From positions 1 to 64,000 of the forward strand of contig NZ_LACH01000001.1 of NCBI RefSeq assembly GCF_000968015.1: a DNA stretch of 64,000 bases, given 5' to 3'. The position numbers and the translations under genes are program-made. Origin of the DNA: Pseudomonas fluorescens (GTDB taxonomy: Bacteria > Pseudomonadota > Gammaproteobacteria > Pseudomonadales > Pseudomonadaceae). The notes under the pieces were generated by a model. It had not been told where the DNA came from, did not search any database, and saw nothing but the letters and a program-made list of their open reading frames with translations. Shown here piece by piece: positions 8,683-17,679 of the stretch (position 1 is the first letter of the stretch; every line of letters begins with the position of its first letter).

Positions 8683-10023
8683 ATGTCCATGACTCCCCGT
8701 GAAATCGTCCACGAACTCAATCGCCATATCATCGGCCAGGACGATGCCAAGCGCGCCGTCGCCATCGCGCTGCGTAACCGCTGGCGCCGGATGCAGCTGC
8801 CTGAAGAGCTGCGCGTTGAAGTCACGCCAAAAAACATCCTGATGATCGGCCCAACCGGTGTCGGTAAAACCGAGATCGCTCGTCGCCTGGCGAAACTGGC
8901 CAACGCGCCGTTCATCAAGGTCGAAGCGACCAAGTTCACCGAAGTCGGCTATGTCGGCCGCGACGTTGAATCGATCATTCGTGACCTGGCCGACGCGGCG
9001 ATCAAGCTGCTGCGCGAACAGGAAATGACCAAGGTTCGCCACCGCGCCGAAGACGCCGCCGAAGAACGCATCCTCGACGCCTTGCTGCCACCCGCACGCA
9101 TGGGCTTCAGCAACGATGACGCCGCACCGTCGGCCGACTCCAACACCCGTCAGCTGTTCCGCAAGCGCCTGCGCGAAGGTCAGCTGGATGACAAAGAGAT
9201 CGAAATCGAAGTCGCCGAAGTGACCGGTGTCGATATCTCCGCGCCACCGGGCATGGAAGAGATGACCAACCAGTTGCAGAGCCTGTTCGCCAATATGGGC
9301 AAGGGCAAACGCAAGAGCCGCAAGATCAAGGTCAAGGAAGCACTGAAACTGGTGCGTGACGAAGAAGCCGGCCGCCTGGTCAACGAAGAAGAGTTGAAGG
9401 CCAAGGCGCTGGAAGCCGTCGAGCAGCACGGCATCGTGTTCATCGACGAAATCGACAAGGTCGCCAAGCGCGGCAACTCCGGTGGCATCGACGTCTCCCG
9501 TGAAGGCGTACAGCGCGACTTGCTGCCGCTGATCGAAGGCTGCACCGTCAACACCAAACTGGGCATGGTCAAGACCGACCACATCCTGTTCATCGCGTCC
9601 GGTGCGTTCCACCTGAGCAAGCCGAGCGATCTGGTGCCTGAGCTGCAAGGTCGCCTGCCGATTCGTGTCGAACTCAAGGCGCTGACGCCTGAAGATTTCG
9701 AACGCATTCTCAGCGAACCGCACGCATCGCTCACCGAGCAGTATTGTGCCCTGCTGAAAACCGAAGGCCTGGTGATCGAGTTCCAGCCGGACGGTATCAA
9801 GCGCATCGCCGAGATCGCCTGGCAGGTCAACGAGAAGACCGAGAATATCGGTGCCCGTCGCCTGCACACGCTGCTTGAGCGTCTGCTTGAAGAGGTGTCG
9901 TTCAGCGCCGGTGACCTCGCCAGCGCCCACGACGACAAGGCGATCCTGATCGACGCCGATTACGTCAACAGCCACTTGGGCGAATTGGCGCAGAACGAAG
10001 ACCTGTCCCGTTATATCCTGTAA
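8683..10023 (+). CDS. hslU: HslU ATPase/unfoldase subunit of the HslUV protease
   Basis: The 446-residue AAA+ ATPase has normal length. Walker A is [12 protein letters not shown] (about residues 57-68) and Walker B is [12 protein letters not shown]. The inserted I-domain (about 110-240) covers [23 protein letters not shown] sequence and an acidic, variable middle. The C-terminal sensor-2 region and the tail ending SRYIL dock into HslV. It is co-transcribed with hslV from the sigma-32 promoter. Confidence 0.97.
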   Translation: MSMTPREIVHELNRHIIGQDDAKRAVAIALRNRWRRMQLPEELRVEVTPKNILMIGPTGVGKTEIARRLAKLANAPFIKVEATKFTEVGYVGRDVESIIRDLADAAIKLLREQEMTKVRHRAEDAAEERILDALLPPARMGFSNDDAAPSADSNTRQLFRKRLREGQLDDKEIEIEVAEVTGVDISAPPGMEEMTNQLQSLFANMGKGKRKSRKIKVKEALKLVRDEEAGRLVNEEELKAKALEAVEQHGIVFIDEIDKVAKRGNSGGIDVSREGVQRDLLPLIEGCTVNTKLGMVKTDHILFIASGAFHLSKPSDLVPELQGRLPIRVELKALTPEDFERILSEPHASLTEQYCALLKTEGLVIEFQPDGIKRIAEIAWQVNEKTENIGARRLHTLLERLLEEVSFSAGDLASAHDDKAILIDADYVNSHLGELAQNEDLSRYIL

Positions 10024-10048
10024 GCCATACTTACAGCGGTAGCGAACC

Positions 10049-10139
10049 TGTGGGAGCGAGCCTGCTCGCGATGACGGCGGTACATTCAACCCTTGTGTTG
10101 ACTGTCACACCGCTATCGCGAGCAGGCTCGCTCCCACAA
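10049..10139. repeat. REP doublet after hslU
   Basis: GTGGGAGCGAGCCTGCTCGCGA and its inverse TCGCGAGCAGGCTCGCTCCCAC bracket a spacer containing TGTTGACTGTCACACCGC. The spacer resembles those at 12490, 17568, 24175, 37551 and 53970. Confidence 0.9.
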
Positions 10140-10167
10140 GGTTCCACACATAACGGAAGTGCCGGTC

Positions 10168-10545
10168 ATGACCCAACTCCCCACCGATATCAAACTGCAC
10201 AAAGCCTCGAAAACCCTGTCGCTGAAATACGCGTCCGGCGAGGAGCATCACCTGCCCGCCGAGTTCCTGCGCGTGCACTCTCCTTCCGCCGAGGTCCAGG
10301 GCCACGGCAAACCTATCCTGCAATTTGGCAAGATCGGCGTAGGCCTGACCAAGGTCGAACCGGCCGGTCAGTACGCACTGAAATTGACCTTCGATGACGG
10401 CCACGACAGCGGCCTGTTCACCTGGGAATATCTGTACCAGTTGGGCGTGCGCCAAGAGGATCTCTGGAACGATTATCTTGCCGAACTAAAAGCCGCCGGA
10501 AAGACCCGCGATCCGAACGAATCCATCGTCAAGCTGATGCTCTAA
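10168..10545 (+). CDS. DUF971 / gamma-butyrobetaine-hydroxylase-like N-terminal domain protein
   Basis: The protein is 125 residues from the ATG at 10168. An in-frame GTG lies three codons upstream. It consists of a single DUF971 domain (IKLHKASKTLSLKYASGEEHHLPAEFLRVHSPSAE), the small fold also found at the N terminus of gamma-butyrobetaine hydroxylases and in some Fe-S assembly-linked proteins. No catalytic oxygenase domain is present. It is the PA5055-type protein conserved between hslU and phaC1. Function unknown. Confidence 0.85.
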   Translation: MTQLPTDIKLHKASKTLSLKYASGEEHHLPAEFLRVHSPSAEVQGHGKPILQFGKIGVGLTKVEPAGQYALKLTFDDGHDSGLFTWEYLYQLGVRQEDLWNDYLAELKAAGKTRDPNESIVKLML

Positions 10546-10642
10546 ATCAGGCCTTTCGCTCATTAGAAGGCATTTTCTAATTCCATCTGTTTGAATGCTC
10601 CGCTTCCGGGCCGGCGATTGGCCTGCTTGCGAAAAAAATTAA

Positions 10643-10728
10643 ACTCGGGTAACCAATGGAGCTGGCAAGGTACCTGCAGTGCTCTCTGAACTAAAAAGCA
10701 GCGATGCAGAATTAACGGTCACCCGAGT
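10643..10728 (+). promoter_or_regulatory. Inverted repeat flanking the phaC1 sigma-54 promoter
   Basis: ACTCGGGTAACC (10643-10654) and GGTCACCCGAGT (10717-10728) are 12-base arms with one mismatch, placed on either side of the predicted promoter. They could be paired binding sites for a regulator. Only the right arm would be in the transcript. Confidence 0.45.
10663..10678 (+). promoter_or_regulatory. Sigma-54 promoter of phaC1
   Basis: TGGCAAGGTACCTGCA has GG and GC exactly ten bases apart and agrees with TGGCAC-N5-TTGCA except in a few positions. It predicts transcription starting near 10690, about 113 bases before phaC1. RpoN dependence of mcl-PHA genes is reported in some pseudomonads. 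Confidence 0.6.
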
Positions 10729-10731
10729 AGT

Positions 10732-10776
10732 AGTACCTGGCATTGGCTGTGGACTGCACAGCTGAACCCAGGTACT
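10732..10776 (+). promoter_or_regulatory. Two-tier stem-loop in the phaC1 leader
   Basis: AGTACCTGG (10732-10740) pairs with CCAGGTACT (10768-10776), and inside it GCTGTG pairs with CACAGC around GACTG. The structure lies 26 bases before the phaC1 start codon, just ahead of the ribosome site. Confidence 0.5.
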
Positions 10777-10802
10777 CGTCTCAGGACAATGGAGCGTCGT
10801 AG

Positions 10803-12482
10803 ATGAGTAACAAGAATAACGATGACCTGAAAGTTCAGGCCTCGGAAAATACCTTGGGGCTGAATCCGGTCGTTGGACTGCGTAGAAAAGATCTGTTGGG
10901 CTCTGCCCGCATGGTGCTGACCCAGGCCATCAAACAACCGATTCACAGTGCAAAGCATGTCGCTCATTTCGGCCTCGAACTGAAGAACGTGCTGTTCGGC
11001 AAATCCGCGCTGCAACCGACAAGCGATGACCGTCGCTTCGCCGATCCGGCCTGGAGCCAGAACCCGCTCTACAAACGTTATTTGCAAACTTACCTGGCGT
11101 GGCGCAAGGAGCTCCACGACTGGATCGGCGAAAGTAACCTCTCGCCCAAGGACGTCGCACGCGGGCATTTCGTGATCAACCTCATGACCGAAGCCATGGC
11201 CCCCACCAACAGTGCGGCCAACCCGGCGGCGGTCAAACGCTTCTTCGAAACCGGTGGTAAAAGCCTGCTCGACGGCCTCTCCCATCTGGCCAAGGACCTG
11301 GTGCACAACGGCGGCATGCCGAGCCAGGTCAACATGGGCGCGTTCGAGGTCGGCAAGAGCCTGGGCGTCACCGAAGGCGCGGTGGTGTTTCGCAATGATG
11401 TGCTGGAGCTGATCCAGTATCGGCCGACCACCGAACAGGTGCATGAGCGCCCACTGCTGGTGGTGCCACCGCAGATCAACAAGTTCTATGTTTTCGACCT
11501 GAGCCCGGACAAGAGCCTGGCGCGCTTCTGCCTGCGCAACAACATGCAGACGTTCATCGTCAGCTGGCGTAACCCGACCAAGGAGCAGCGCGAGTGGGGT
11601 CTGTCGACCTACATCGAAGCGCTTAAGGAAGCGGTCGACGTGGTCACCGCGATCACCGGCAGCAAAGACATCAACATGCTCGGCGCCTGTTCCGGCGGCA
11701 TCACCTGCACCGCCCTGCTGGGCCACTACGCCGCGCTCGGAGAGAAAAAGGTCAACGCCCTGACGCTGCTGGTCAGCGTGCTGGACACCACCCTGGACAG
11801 CGACGTGGCACTGTTCGTCGACGAGCAGACCCTCGAGTCCGCCAAGCGCCACTCTTATCAGGCCGGCGTCCTGGAAGGCCGCGACATGGCGAAAGTTTTC
11901 GCCTGGATGCGCCCCAACGACCTGATCTGGAACTACTGGGTCAACAACTACCTGCTGGGCAACGAGCCGCCGGTGTTCGACATCCTGTTCTGGAACAACG
12001 ACACCACACGGTTGCCCGCAGCGTTCCACGGCGACCTGATCGAGATGTTCAAAACCAACCCGCTGATCCGTCCTGACGCACTGGAAGTGTGCGGCACACC
12101 GATTGATCTGAAGCAGGTCACTGCCGACATCTTCTCCCTGGCCGGCACCAACGACCACATCACTCCGTGGAAGTCCTGCTACAAGTCGGCGCAACTGTTC
12201 GGTGGCAAGGTTGAATTCGTGCTGTCCACCAGCGGGCATATCCAGAGCATTCTGAACCCGCCGGGCAATCCGAAATCGCGCTACATGACCAGCACCGAGA
12301 TGCCAGTCAAGGCTGAGGAGTGGCAAGAAAACTCCACCAAACACACCGATTCCTGGTGGCTGCACTGGCAGGGATGGCAAGCCGAACGTTCCGGCAAGCT
12401 GAAGAAGTCTCCAAGCAGTTTGGGTAACAAGGCTTATCCGGCGGGCGAAGCTGCACCAGGCACCTATGTGCATGAGCGGTAA
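10803..12482 (+). CDS. phaC1: Class II poly(3-hydroxyalkanoate) synthase 1
   Basis: This 559-residue synthase polymerises medium-chain (R)-3-hydroxyacyl-CoA into PHA at the granule surface. The lipase-like box GACSGG places the nucleophile at Cys296, with downstream Asp and His regions (AGTNDHITPW, STSGHIQSIL) completing the triad. The N-terminal PhaC_N domain precedes an alpha/beta-hydrolase core. It heads the phaC1-phaZ-phaC2-phaD cluster. Codons 3-5 carry AACAAGAA, a Crc/Hfq-type A-rich motif, so catabolite repression of translation is likely. Confidence 0.97.
   Translation: MSNKNNDDLKVQASENTLGLNPVVGLRRKDLLGSARMVLTQAIKQPIHSAKHVAHFGLELKNVLFGKSALQPTSDDRRFADPAWSQNPLYKRYLQTYLAWRKELHDWIGESNLSPKDVARGHFVINLMTEAMAPTNSAANPAAVKRFFETGGKSLLDGLSHLAKDLVHNGGMPSQVNMGAFEVGKSLGVTEGAVVFRNDVLELIQYRPTTEQVHERPLLVVPPQINKFYVFDLSPDKSLARFCLRNNMQTFIVSWRNPTKEQREWGLSTYIEALKEAVDVVTAITGSKDINMLGACSGGITCTALLGHYAALGEKKVNALTLLVSVLDTTLDSDVALFVDEQTLESAKRHSYQAGVLEGRDMAKVFAWMRPNDLIWNYWVNNYLLGNEPPVFDILFWNNDTTRLPAAFHGDLIEMFKTNPLIRPDALEVCGTPIDLKQVTADIFSLAGTNDHITPWKSCYKSAQLFGGKVEFVLSTSGHIQSILNPPGNPKSRYMTSTEMPVKAEEWQENSTKHTDSWWLHWQGWQAERSGKLKKSPSSLGNKAYPAGEAAPGTYVHER
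10809..10816 (+). promoter_or_regulatory. Crc/Hfq-type CA motif at the phaC1 start
   Basis: AACAAGAA fits AANAANAA and lies in codons 3-5 of phaC1, within the ribosome footprint. In P. putida, Crc is known to repress phaC1 translation. Confidence 0.6.
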
Positions 12483-12489
12483 CTGACCC

Positions 12490-12580
12490 TGTGGGAGCGA
12501 GCTTGCTCGCGATAGCGGTCTAACAATCAACTTCAATGTTGAATGTGATGACCTCATCGCGAGCAAGCTCGCTCCCACAG
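12490..12580. repeat. REP doublet between phaC1 and phaZ
   Basis: GTGGGAGCGAGCTTGCTCGCGA faces its inverse across a spacer with TTCAATGTTGAATGTGATGACC. It lies inside the pha operon, where it could stabilise the phaC1 part of the transcript. Confidence 0.9.
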
Positions 12581-12619
12581 TAAAGAGAGACAGCGACCCA
12601 ATTCCACAGGGCTTGAAGC

Positions 12620-13474
12620 ATGCCGCAACCGTTCATATTTCGTACCGTCGACCTGGATGGCCAGACCCTCCGCACGGCGGTACGCCCCGGCAAGCCTCAC
12701 TTGACGCCCTTGCTGATTTTCAACGGCATCGGCGCCAACCTGGAGCTGGTGTTTCCGTTCGTCGCGGCGCTGGACCCGGACCTGGAAGTCATCGCCTTCG
12801 ACGTCCCCGGTGTCGGCGGTTCGTCGACGCCAAGGCGACCGTATCGCTTTCCGGGCCTGGCGAAACTCACGGCGCGGATGCTCGACTATCTCGACTACGG
12901 GCAAGTCAATGTAATCGGCGTTTCCTGGGGAGGCGCCCTCGCCCAGCAGTTCGCTTACGACTATCCCGAGCGCTGCAAGAAACTCGTTCTAGCGGCCACG
13001 GCGGCTGGCACGGTGATGGTGCCGGGCAAGCCGAAAGTCCTGTGGATGATGGCCAGCCCACGACGCTACATCCAGCCGTCTCACGTGATTCGCATCGCAC
13101 CGATGATCTATGGCGGTGCGTTCCGTCGCGATCCAACCCTCGCCGCCAGCCATGCCGCCAAGGTCCGCTCGGCCGGCAAGCTCGGATACTACTGGCAGCT
13201 GTTCGCCGGCCTCGGCTGGACCAGCATTCACTGGTTGCACAAGATCCACCAGCCAACCTTGGTACTGGCCGGTGACGACGACCCACTGATCCCGTTGGTC
13301 AACATGCGGTTACTGGCCTGGCGGATTCCCAATGCCCAGTTGCACATCATCGATGACGGGCATCTGTTTTTGATTACCCGGGCCGAAGCAGTGGCACCGA
13401 TCATCATGAAATTTCTCGAAGAAGAACGTCAGCGTGCCGTGATGCATCCGCATCCGGCGCCATTGGGCGGCTAA
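12620..13474 (+). CDS. phaZ: Intracellular PHA depolymerase
   Basis: This 284-residue alpha/beta hydrolase releases 3-hydroxyalkanoate monomers from intracellular granules. The lipase box GVSWGG puts the nucleophile at Ser102, with Asp (AGDDDPLIP) and His (IIDDGHLF) downstream, as in characterised mcl-PHA depolymerases. It stands between the two synthase genes, so synthesis and mobilisation are co-regulated. The ribosome site is weak, which fits a lower translation rate than the synthase. Confidence 0.95.
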   Translation: MPQPFIFRTVDLDGQTLRTAVRPGKPHLTPLLIFNGIGANLELVFPFVAALDPDLEVIAFDVPGVGGSSTPRRPYRFPGLAKLTARMLDYLDYGQVNVIGVSWGGALAQQFAYDYPERCKKLVLAATAAGTVMVPGKPKVLWMMASPRRYIQPSHVIRIAPMIYGGAFRRDPTLAASHAAKVRSAGKLGYYWQLFAGLGWTSIHWLHKIHQPTLVLAGDDDPLIPLVNMRLLAWRIPNAQLHIIDDGHLFLITRAEAVAPIIMKFLEEERQRAVMHPHPAPLGG

Positions 13475-13588
13475 TCGGCCCATTGTCAGTCGGGAAGACG
13501 CAGTGCCGCGCAACAATCCGCAACAGCGTCTATGGTGTTCTGGTTCGATGTATCTGTATTTGGCCTGAAGACGAAGGAGTGTTGATTC

Positions 13589-15271
13589 ATGCGCGAAAAA
13601 CCAGCGAGGGAATATTTGCCCACTCCCGCCGCGTTCATCAACGCACAGAGTGCGATTACCGGCCTGCGTGGTCGGGATCTGTTTTCCACCCTGCGAAGCG
13701 TTGCTGCCCATGGTTTGCGCAACCCGGTGCACACCGCCCGACACGCCTTGAAGCTGGGCGGTCAACTGGGCCGTGTACTGCTGGGCGAAACCCTGCACCC
13801 GACCAATCCGCAGGACAATCGCTTTGCCGACCCGGCGTGGAGCCTCAACCCATTTTATCGCCGCAGCTTGCAGGCCTACCTGAGCTGGCAGAAGCAGGTC
13901 AAACACTGGATCGACGAGAGCAACATGACCCCGGACGATCGCGCCCGCGCGCACTTCGCGTTCGCCTTGCTCAACGACGCCATGGCACCGTCCAACAGCC
14001 TGCTTAATCCGCTGGCGATCAAGGAGATTTTCAACTCCGGCGGCAACAGCCTGGTGCGAGGCATCAGCCACCTGGTCGACGACTTCCTGCACAACGACGG
14101 CCTGCCCAGACAAGTCACCAAGCACTCTTTCGAGGTCGGCAAAACGGTCGCCACCACGACGGGCTCCGTGGTGTTTCGCAATGAACTGCTGGAGTTGATC
14201 CAGTACAAGCCAATGAGCGAAAAGCAGTATTCCAAACCGCTGCTGGTGGTGCCGCCACAGATCAACAAGTACTACATTTTCGACCTGAGCCCGCACAACA
14301 GCTTCGTCCAGTTCGCCCTGAAGAACGGCCTGCAAACCTTCATGATCAGTTGGCGCAATCCGGATGTACGTCATCGCGAATGGGGGCTGTCGACGTACGT
14401 TGAAGCCGTGGAAGAAGCGATGAATGTGTGCCGGGCGATCACCGGCGCTCGTGAGGTCAACCTGATGGGCGCCTGCGCGGGCGGACTGACCATCGCCGCC
14501 CTGCAAGGCCATTTGCAGGCCAAGCGACAACTTCGGCGGGTGTCCAGCGCGACCTATCTCGTGAGCCTGCTCGACAGTCAGATGGACTCGCCTGCGACCC
14601 TCTTCGCCGACGAACAGACGCTTGAAGCGGCCAAGCGTCGCTCCTATCAGAAAGGCGTGCTGGACGGCCGCGACATGGCCAAGATCTTCGCCTGGATGCG
14701 CCCCAACGATTTGATCTGGAGCTATTTCGTTAACAACTACCTGTTGGGCAAGGAGCCGCCGGCGTTCGACATCCTTTACTGGAACAACGACAACACACGT
14801 TTACCGGCAGCCTTGCATGGCGACTTGCTGGACTTCTTCAAACACAACCCGCTGAGTCATCCGGGTGGTCTGGAAGTGTGTGGCACGCCGATCGACTTGC
14901 AGAAAGTCACCGTCGACAGTTTCAGCGTGGCGGGCATCAATGACCACATCACCCCGTGGGATGCGGTGTATCGCTCGACCCTGCTGCTGGGTGGCGAGCG
15001 ACGCTTCGTGTTGTCCAACAGCGGTCATGTACAGAGCATTCTCAACCCACCATCAAACCCGAAAGCCAACTTCGTCGAGAGCACGAAGCTGAGCGGTGAT
15101 CCACGGGCCTGGTATTACGACGCCAAGCAAGTCGACGGCAGTTGGTGGACACAATGGTTGAGCTGGATTCAAGAACGTTCAGGCGCGCAAAAAGAAACCC
15201 ACATGGCGCTTGGCAACCAGAACTACCCACCGATGGAGGCAGCACCCGGTACTTACGTGCGTGTGCGCTGA
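13589..15271 (+). CDS. phaC2: Class II poly(3-hydroxyalkanoate) synthase 2
   Basis: This 560-residue paralogue of PhaC1 has the same architecture. Its box reads GACAGG rather than GACSGG, with Cys296 at the same position as in PhaC1. The Asp (INDHITPW) and His (SNSGHVQSIL) regions are intact, so it should be active, possibly with a different monomer preference. A good ribosome site (GAAGGAG) precedes the ATG. The 114-base gap to phaZ shows no obvious terminator. Confidence 0.96.
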   Translation: MREKPAREYLPTPAAFINAQSAITGLRGRDLFSTLRSVAAHGLRNPVHTARHALKLGGQLGRVLLGETLHPTNPQDNRFADPAWSLNPFYRRSLQAYLSWQKQVKHWIDESNMTPDDRARAHFAFALLNDAMAPSNSLLNPLAIKEIFNSGGNSLVRGISHLVDDFLHNDGLPRQVTKHSFEVGKTVATTTGSVVFRNELLELIQYKPMSEKQYSKPLLVVPPQINKYYIFDLSPHNSFVQFALKNGLQTFMISWRNPDVRHREWGLSTYVEAVEEAMNVCRAITGAREVNLMGACAGGLTIAALQGHLQAKRQLRRVSSATYLVSLLDSQMDSPATLFADEQTLEAAKRRSYQKGVLDGRDMAKIFAWMRPNDLIWSYFVNNYLLGKEPPAFDILYWNNDNTRLPAALHGDLLDFFKHNPLSHPGGLEVCGTPIDLQKVTVDSFSVAGINDHITPWDAVYRSTLLLGGERRFVLSNSGHVQSILNPPSNPKANFVESTKLSGDPRAWYYDAKQVDGSWWTQWLSWIQERSGAQKETHMALGNQNYPPMEAAPGTYVRVR

Positions 15272-15298
15272 CGTTCAACGAACCATTAAGAAGACTGG

Positions 15299-15919
15299 AT
15301 GAAAACCCGCGACCGGATTCTCGAATGTGCTTTGCAGTTGTTCAATCAGAAGGGCGAGCCGAACGTCTCCACCATGGAAGTTGCCAACGAAATGGGCATC
15401 AGCCCAGGCAACCTCTACTACCACTTCCACGGCAAGGAACCGTTGATTCTCGGACTGTTCGAGCGCTTCCAGGCCGAACTGGTGCCTCTGCTCGATCCAC
15501 CGGCCGATGTGGAACTTGCACCGGAAGATTACTGGCTGTTCCTGCACCTGATCGTCGAGCGCCTGGCCCATTACCGGTTTCTGTTCCAGGACCTGTCAAA
15601 CCTCGCCGGGCGCTTGCCGAAACTGGCCAAGGGCATACGCAACCTGCTCAACGCGTTGAAGCGCACGCTGGCTTCGTTGCTCGCTCGATTGAAGGCTCAG
15701 GGGCAATTGGTCAGCGATACCCAGGCGCTGGGGCAGTTGGTGGAACAGATCACCATGACGCTGCTGTTCTCGCTGGACTATCAGCGGATTCTTGATCGCG
15801 AGGGTGAGGTGAGATTGGTGGTGTACCAGATCATGATGCTGGTGGCGCCGCATCTGCTGCCGCCGATCAAGGTCGCAACCGAGCAGTTGGCGCTTCAATA
15901 CCTCGAAGAACACGAGTGA
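15299..15919 (+). CDS. phaD: TetR-family regulator of PHA granule genes
   Basis: This 206-residue protein has an N-terminal helix-turn-helix (about residues 1-50, ISPGNLYYHFHGKEPLI) and a C-terminal ligand-binding TetR domain. PhaD is known in Pseudomonas as an activator of phaI and phaC1 that responds to a fatty-acid-derived CoA ligand. It lies 27 bases after phaC2 and ends the pha operon, converging on phaF. Confidence 0.92.
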   Translation: MKTRDRILECALQLFNQKGEPNVSTMEVANEMGISPGNLYYHFHGKEPLILGLFERFQAELVPLLDPPADVELAPEDYWLFLHLIVERLAHYRFLFQDLSNLAGRLPKLAKGIRNLLNALKRTLASLLARLKAQGQLVSDTQALGQLVEQITMTLLFSLDYQRILDREGEVRLVVYQIMMLVAPHLLPPIKVATEQLALQYLEEHE

Positions 15920-15933
15920 ATCAGTTGAAACCA

Positions 15934-16097
15934 CCCCTCACCCTAACCCTCTCCCCAGGGGGTAGAGGGGACTGAACAAGGTGTTCTTGGAGCTACATCG
16001 ACCTGAAAGTCCACAGTCGAACTCAGGATCTGAAAACTCCCCGATCGGCTCCCTTTCCCCCTCTCCCCCTGGGGAGAGGGCTGGGGTGAGGGGTGGA
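15934..16097. repeat. Inverted repeat of the CCCTCACCCTAACCCTCTCCCC type
   Basis: CCCTCACCCTAACCCTCTCC and its inverse (GGGAGAGGGCTGGGGTGAGGG) bracket about 110 bases between the convergent phaD and phaF genes. It is unlike either REP family in the window. The pyrimidine-rich unit recurs widely in Pseudomonas genomes. Confidence 0.75.
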
Positions 16098-16138
16098 TCT
16101 TGAAACCACCAATTCCCTCATTGCAAACCACCCAAACG

Positions 16139-16170
16139 AAAACGCCCGACCTTCACAGGCCGGGCGTTTT
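16139..16170. terminator. Bidirectional terminator between phaD and phaF
   Basis: AAAACGCCCG and CGGGCGTTTT form a 10-bp stem with flanking A and T runs, so the hairpin can terminate both convergent transcripts. It starts 15 bases beyond the phaF stop. Confidence 0.85.
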
Positions 16171-16184
16171 CTTGAGCCCTGAAA

Positions 16185-17003
16185 TCAGGACTGACTGGTT
16201 GGCGTCGAAGGAGCTGGCGCGACAGTCGGGGTTACAGCAGGGGTCGGCGCAGTAGCGGAGTTCGATGCGCTGACCGGAGCCGGGGTTGCCGGTTTGGCGG
16301 CAGCCACTGCTGGTTTTGGTGCAGCCGCTTTCGGAGCTGCCGGCTTTCTCACCGCTGGCTTCTTCGCTGCGGCAGGTTTGGCCGCTGGCTTGGTAGCGGG
16401 TTTGGCCGCTGCAGTTTTGACAGCCGGTTTAGCGGCTGGTTTTACTGCTGCTTTGGCCGCTGGCTTGGCTGCTGCAGGTTTCGCTGCGGCAGTTTTGGCC
16501 GCTGGTTTAGCGGCAGCTTTAGCCAATGGTTTGGCAGCGGGCTTCGCCGCAGGTTTGGCCGCCGCGGTTTTCGCCGCAACAGGCGCCACCTTGGCACCGG
16601 TGAGTTTTTCGATTTGCTTGGTCAGGGTATCGACCTTGCTGTGCAGTGCTTTGACTTCATTTCGGCTCGGTACACCCAGGCGCGAAATGGCGCTGTTCAG
16701 ACGCTTGTCGAAAGCCCCTTCCAGCTCATCCCACTTGCCCAGTGCGCGATCTTTCACGCCGCTGATGCGCGACTTGGCCGACGAAGCAGAGTCCTTGGCA
16801 GCATCGACTTTCTTGCCGACAGCGCTCTTGGTGAGCTTCTCGGCCTTCTCGCCGTCTTTAACCAATGTATCGAAGAGTTTGCTGCCGTCAGTGTCGATCT
16901 TCGAGTACACGCCTAAACCAGCCAGCCAGATTTTGCGGGAGTAGTCTTCGACTTTCCCGATCCACGAGCTGCCTTCTTTTTCGGTGTTCTTTTTACCAGC
17001 CAT
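16185..17003 (-). CDS. phaF: Phasin PhaF with histone H1-like tail
   Basis: This 272-residue granule protein has an N-terminal phasin domain (about residues 1-140, amphipathic helices WIGKVEDYSRKIWLAGLGVYSKI, with a leucine-zipper-like stretch before 140). Its C-terminal half is built of AAKPAA/KPAAKPA repeats like histone H1. In characterised PhaF the tail binds DNA nonspecifically and ties PHA granules to the nucleoid, helping even partitioning. It is encoded 10 bases after phaI in one operon. The repeats are imperfect at the DNA level, which suggests gain and loss of units. Confidence 0.95.
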   Translation of the reverse strand: MAGKKNTEKEGSSWIGKVEDYSRKIWLAGLGVYSKIDTDGSKLFDTLVKDGEKAEKLTKSAVGKKVDAAKDSASSAKSRISGVKDRALGKWDELEGAFDKRLNSAISRLGVPSRNEVKALHSKVDTLTKQIEKLTGAKVAPVAAKTAAAKPAAKPAAKPLAKAAAKPAAKTAAAKPAAAKPAAKAAVKPAAKPAVKTAAAKPATKPAAKPAAAKKPAVRKPAAPKAAAPKPAVAAAKPATPAPVSASNSATAPTPAVTPTVAPAPSTPTSQS

Positions 17004-17013
17004 CCCGTTCTCC

Positions 17014-17436
17014 TTAAGATTTACGCGCGACGCGTTCGAGCAATGCCGTCAGCTCATCGAGCTTGGCAGAGAGTGTCTCAACGTCATGTTTAGACGGAAT
17101 GCCGATACGATTCAAGGTACTTGCGACACGCGAGTCAAAAGCCTTCTCGACCTTGTCGAGTTGAAGTTCGACCTTACCTTTGAAAGTAGTGACTTCACTC
17201 TTGGCTTCATCGATCTCGGCATTGGCCGCTTCAAGTTTCTCGGCAACTACTTTTTTGCCTTTCTTTTCAACAGTTTGACCAGCCTTGATCAACTCTTGAA
17301 AGTACTCGCTGCCCTCTTGGCCGACCTTGGCGTAGGCACCCAGGCCTGCCAGCCAGATCTTGCGGGCATAAGATTTAACGTCGCTCAGAGCAGTCGTCGA
17401 AGCGTCGATTTTTTTCTTCAAAATAACTTTGGCCAT
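17014..17436 (-). CDS. phaI: Phasin PhaI
   Basis: The protein is 140 residues from the ATG at 17436 (MAKVILKKKID). An upstream in-frame start would add 20 unrelated residues. It is a phasin domain only, homologous to the N-terminal part of PhaF (KIWLAGLGAYAKVGQEGSEYFQELI) with no basic tail. It coats PHA granules and keeps them from coalescing. It is transcribed before phaF. The upstream gap (17437-17567) has A/T-rich promoter-like sequence, where PhaD binding would be expected. Confidence 0.93.
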   Translation of the reverse strand: MAKVILKKKIDASTTALSDVKSYARKIWLAGLGAYAKVGQEGSEYFQELIKAGQTVEKKGKKVVAEKLEAANAEIDEAKSEVTTFKGKVELQLDKVEKAFDSRVASTLNRIGIPSKHDVETLSAKLDELTALLERVARKS

Positions 17437-17567
17437 GGTGCACCTCACGCGCAGAAGGTTTGAGGAACTGCCCGCGAAAGAGTCGGGCTCAGGCACAAAG
17501 TAGTGAGAATAATTAGAAACGGCACCCTAACAACTGACACAAAACCTTGGGCACACCGCAAAACAAA

Positions 17568-17658
17568 TGTGGGAGCGAGCCTGCTCGCGATAGCGGTCTG
17601 TCAGCCAAAATTGATGTCGACTGACAGACTGCTATCGCGAGCAGGCTCACTCCTACAA
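17568..17658. repeat. REP doublet between phaI and the PHA-system gene
   Basis: TGTGGGAGCGAGCCTGCTCGCGA pairs with TCGCGAGCAGGCTCACTCCTACA around a spacer containing GATGTCGACTGACAGACTGC. Confidence 0.88.
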
Positions 17659-17679
17659 GAGTTGCATCTCACGCGAAAA

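Noticed and set aside
10049..10139. REP doublets as rho-independent terminators
   Set aside because: They lack T-runs. They may block exonucleases or attenuate, but I list them as repeats only.
16294..16560. Short tandem repeats resembling an array
   Set aside because: They are in-frame codons of the PhaF tail with no spacers, so not a CRISPR array.
16294..16944. Ala/Gly-rich open frame on the plus strand
   Set aside because: It is the complement of the PhaF Lys-Pro-Ala repeat tail, not a separate gene.
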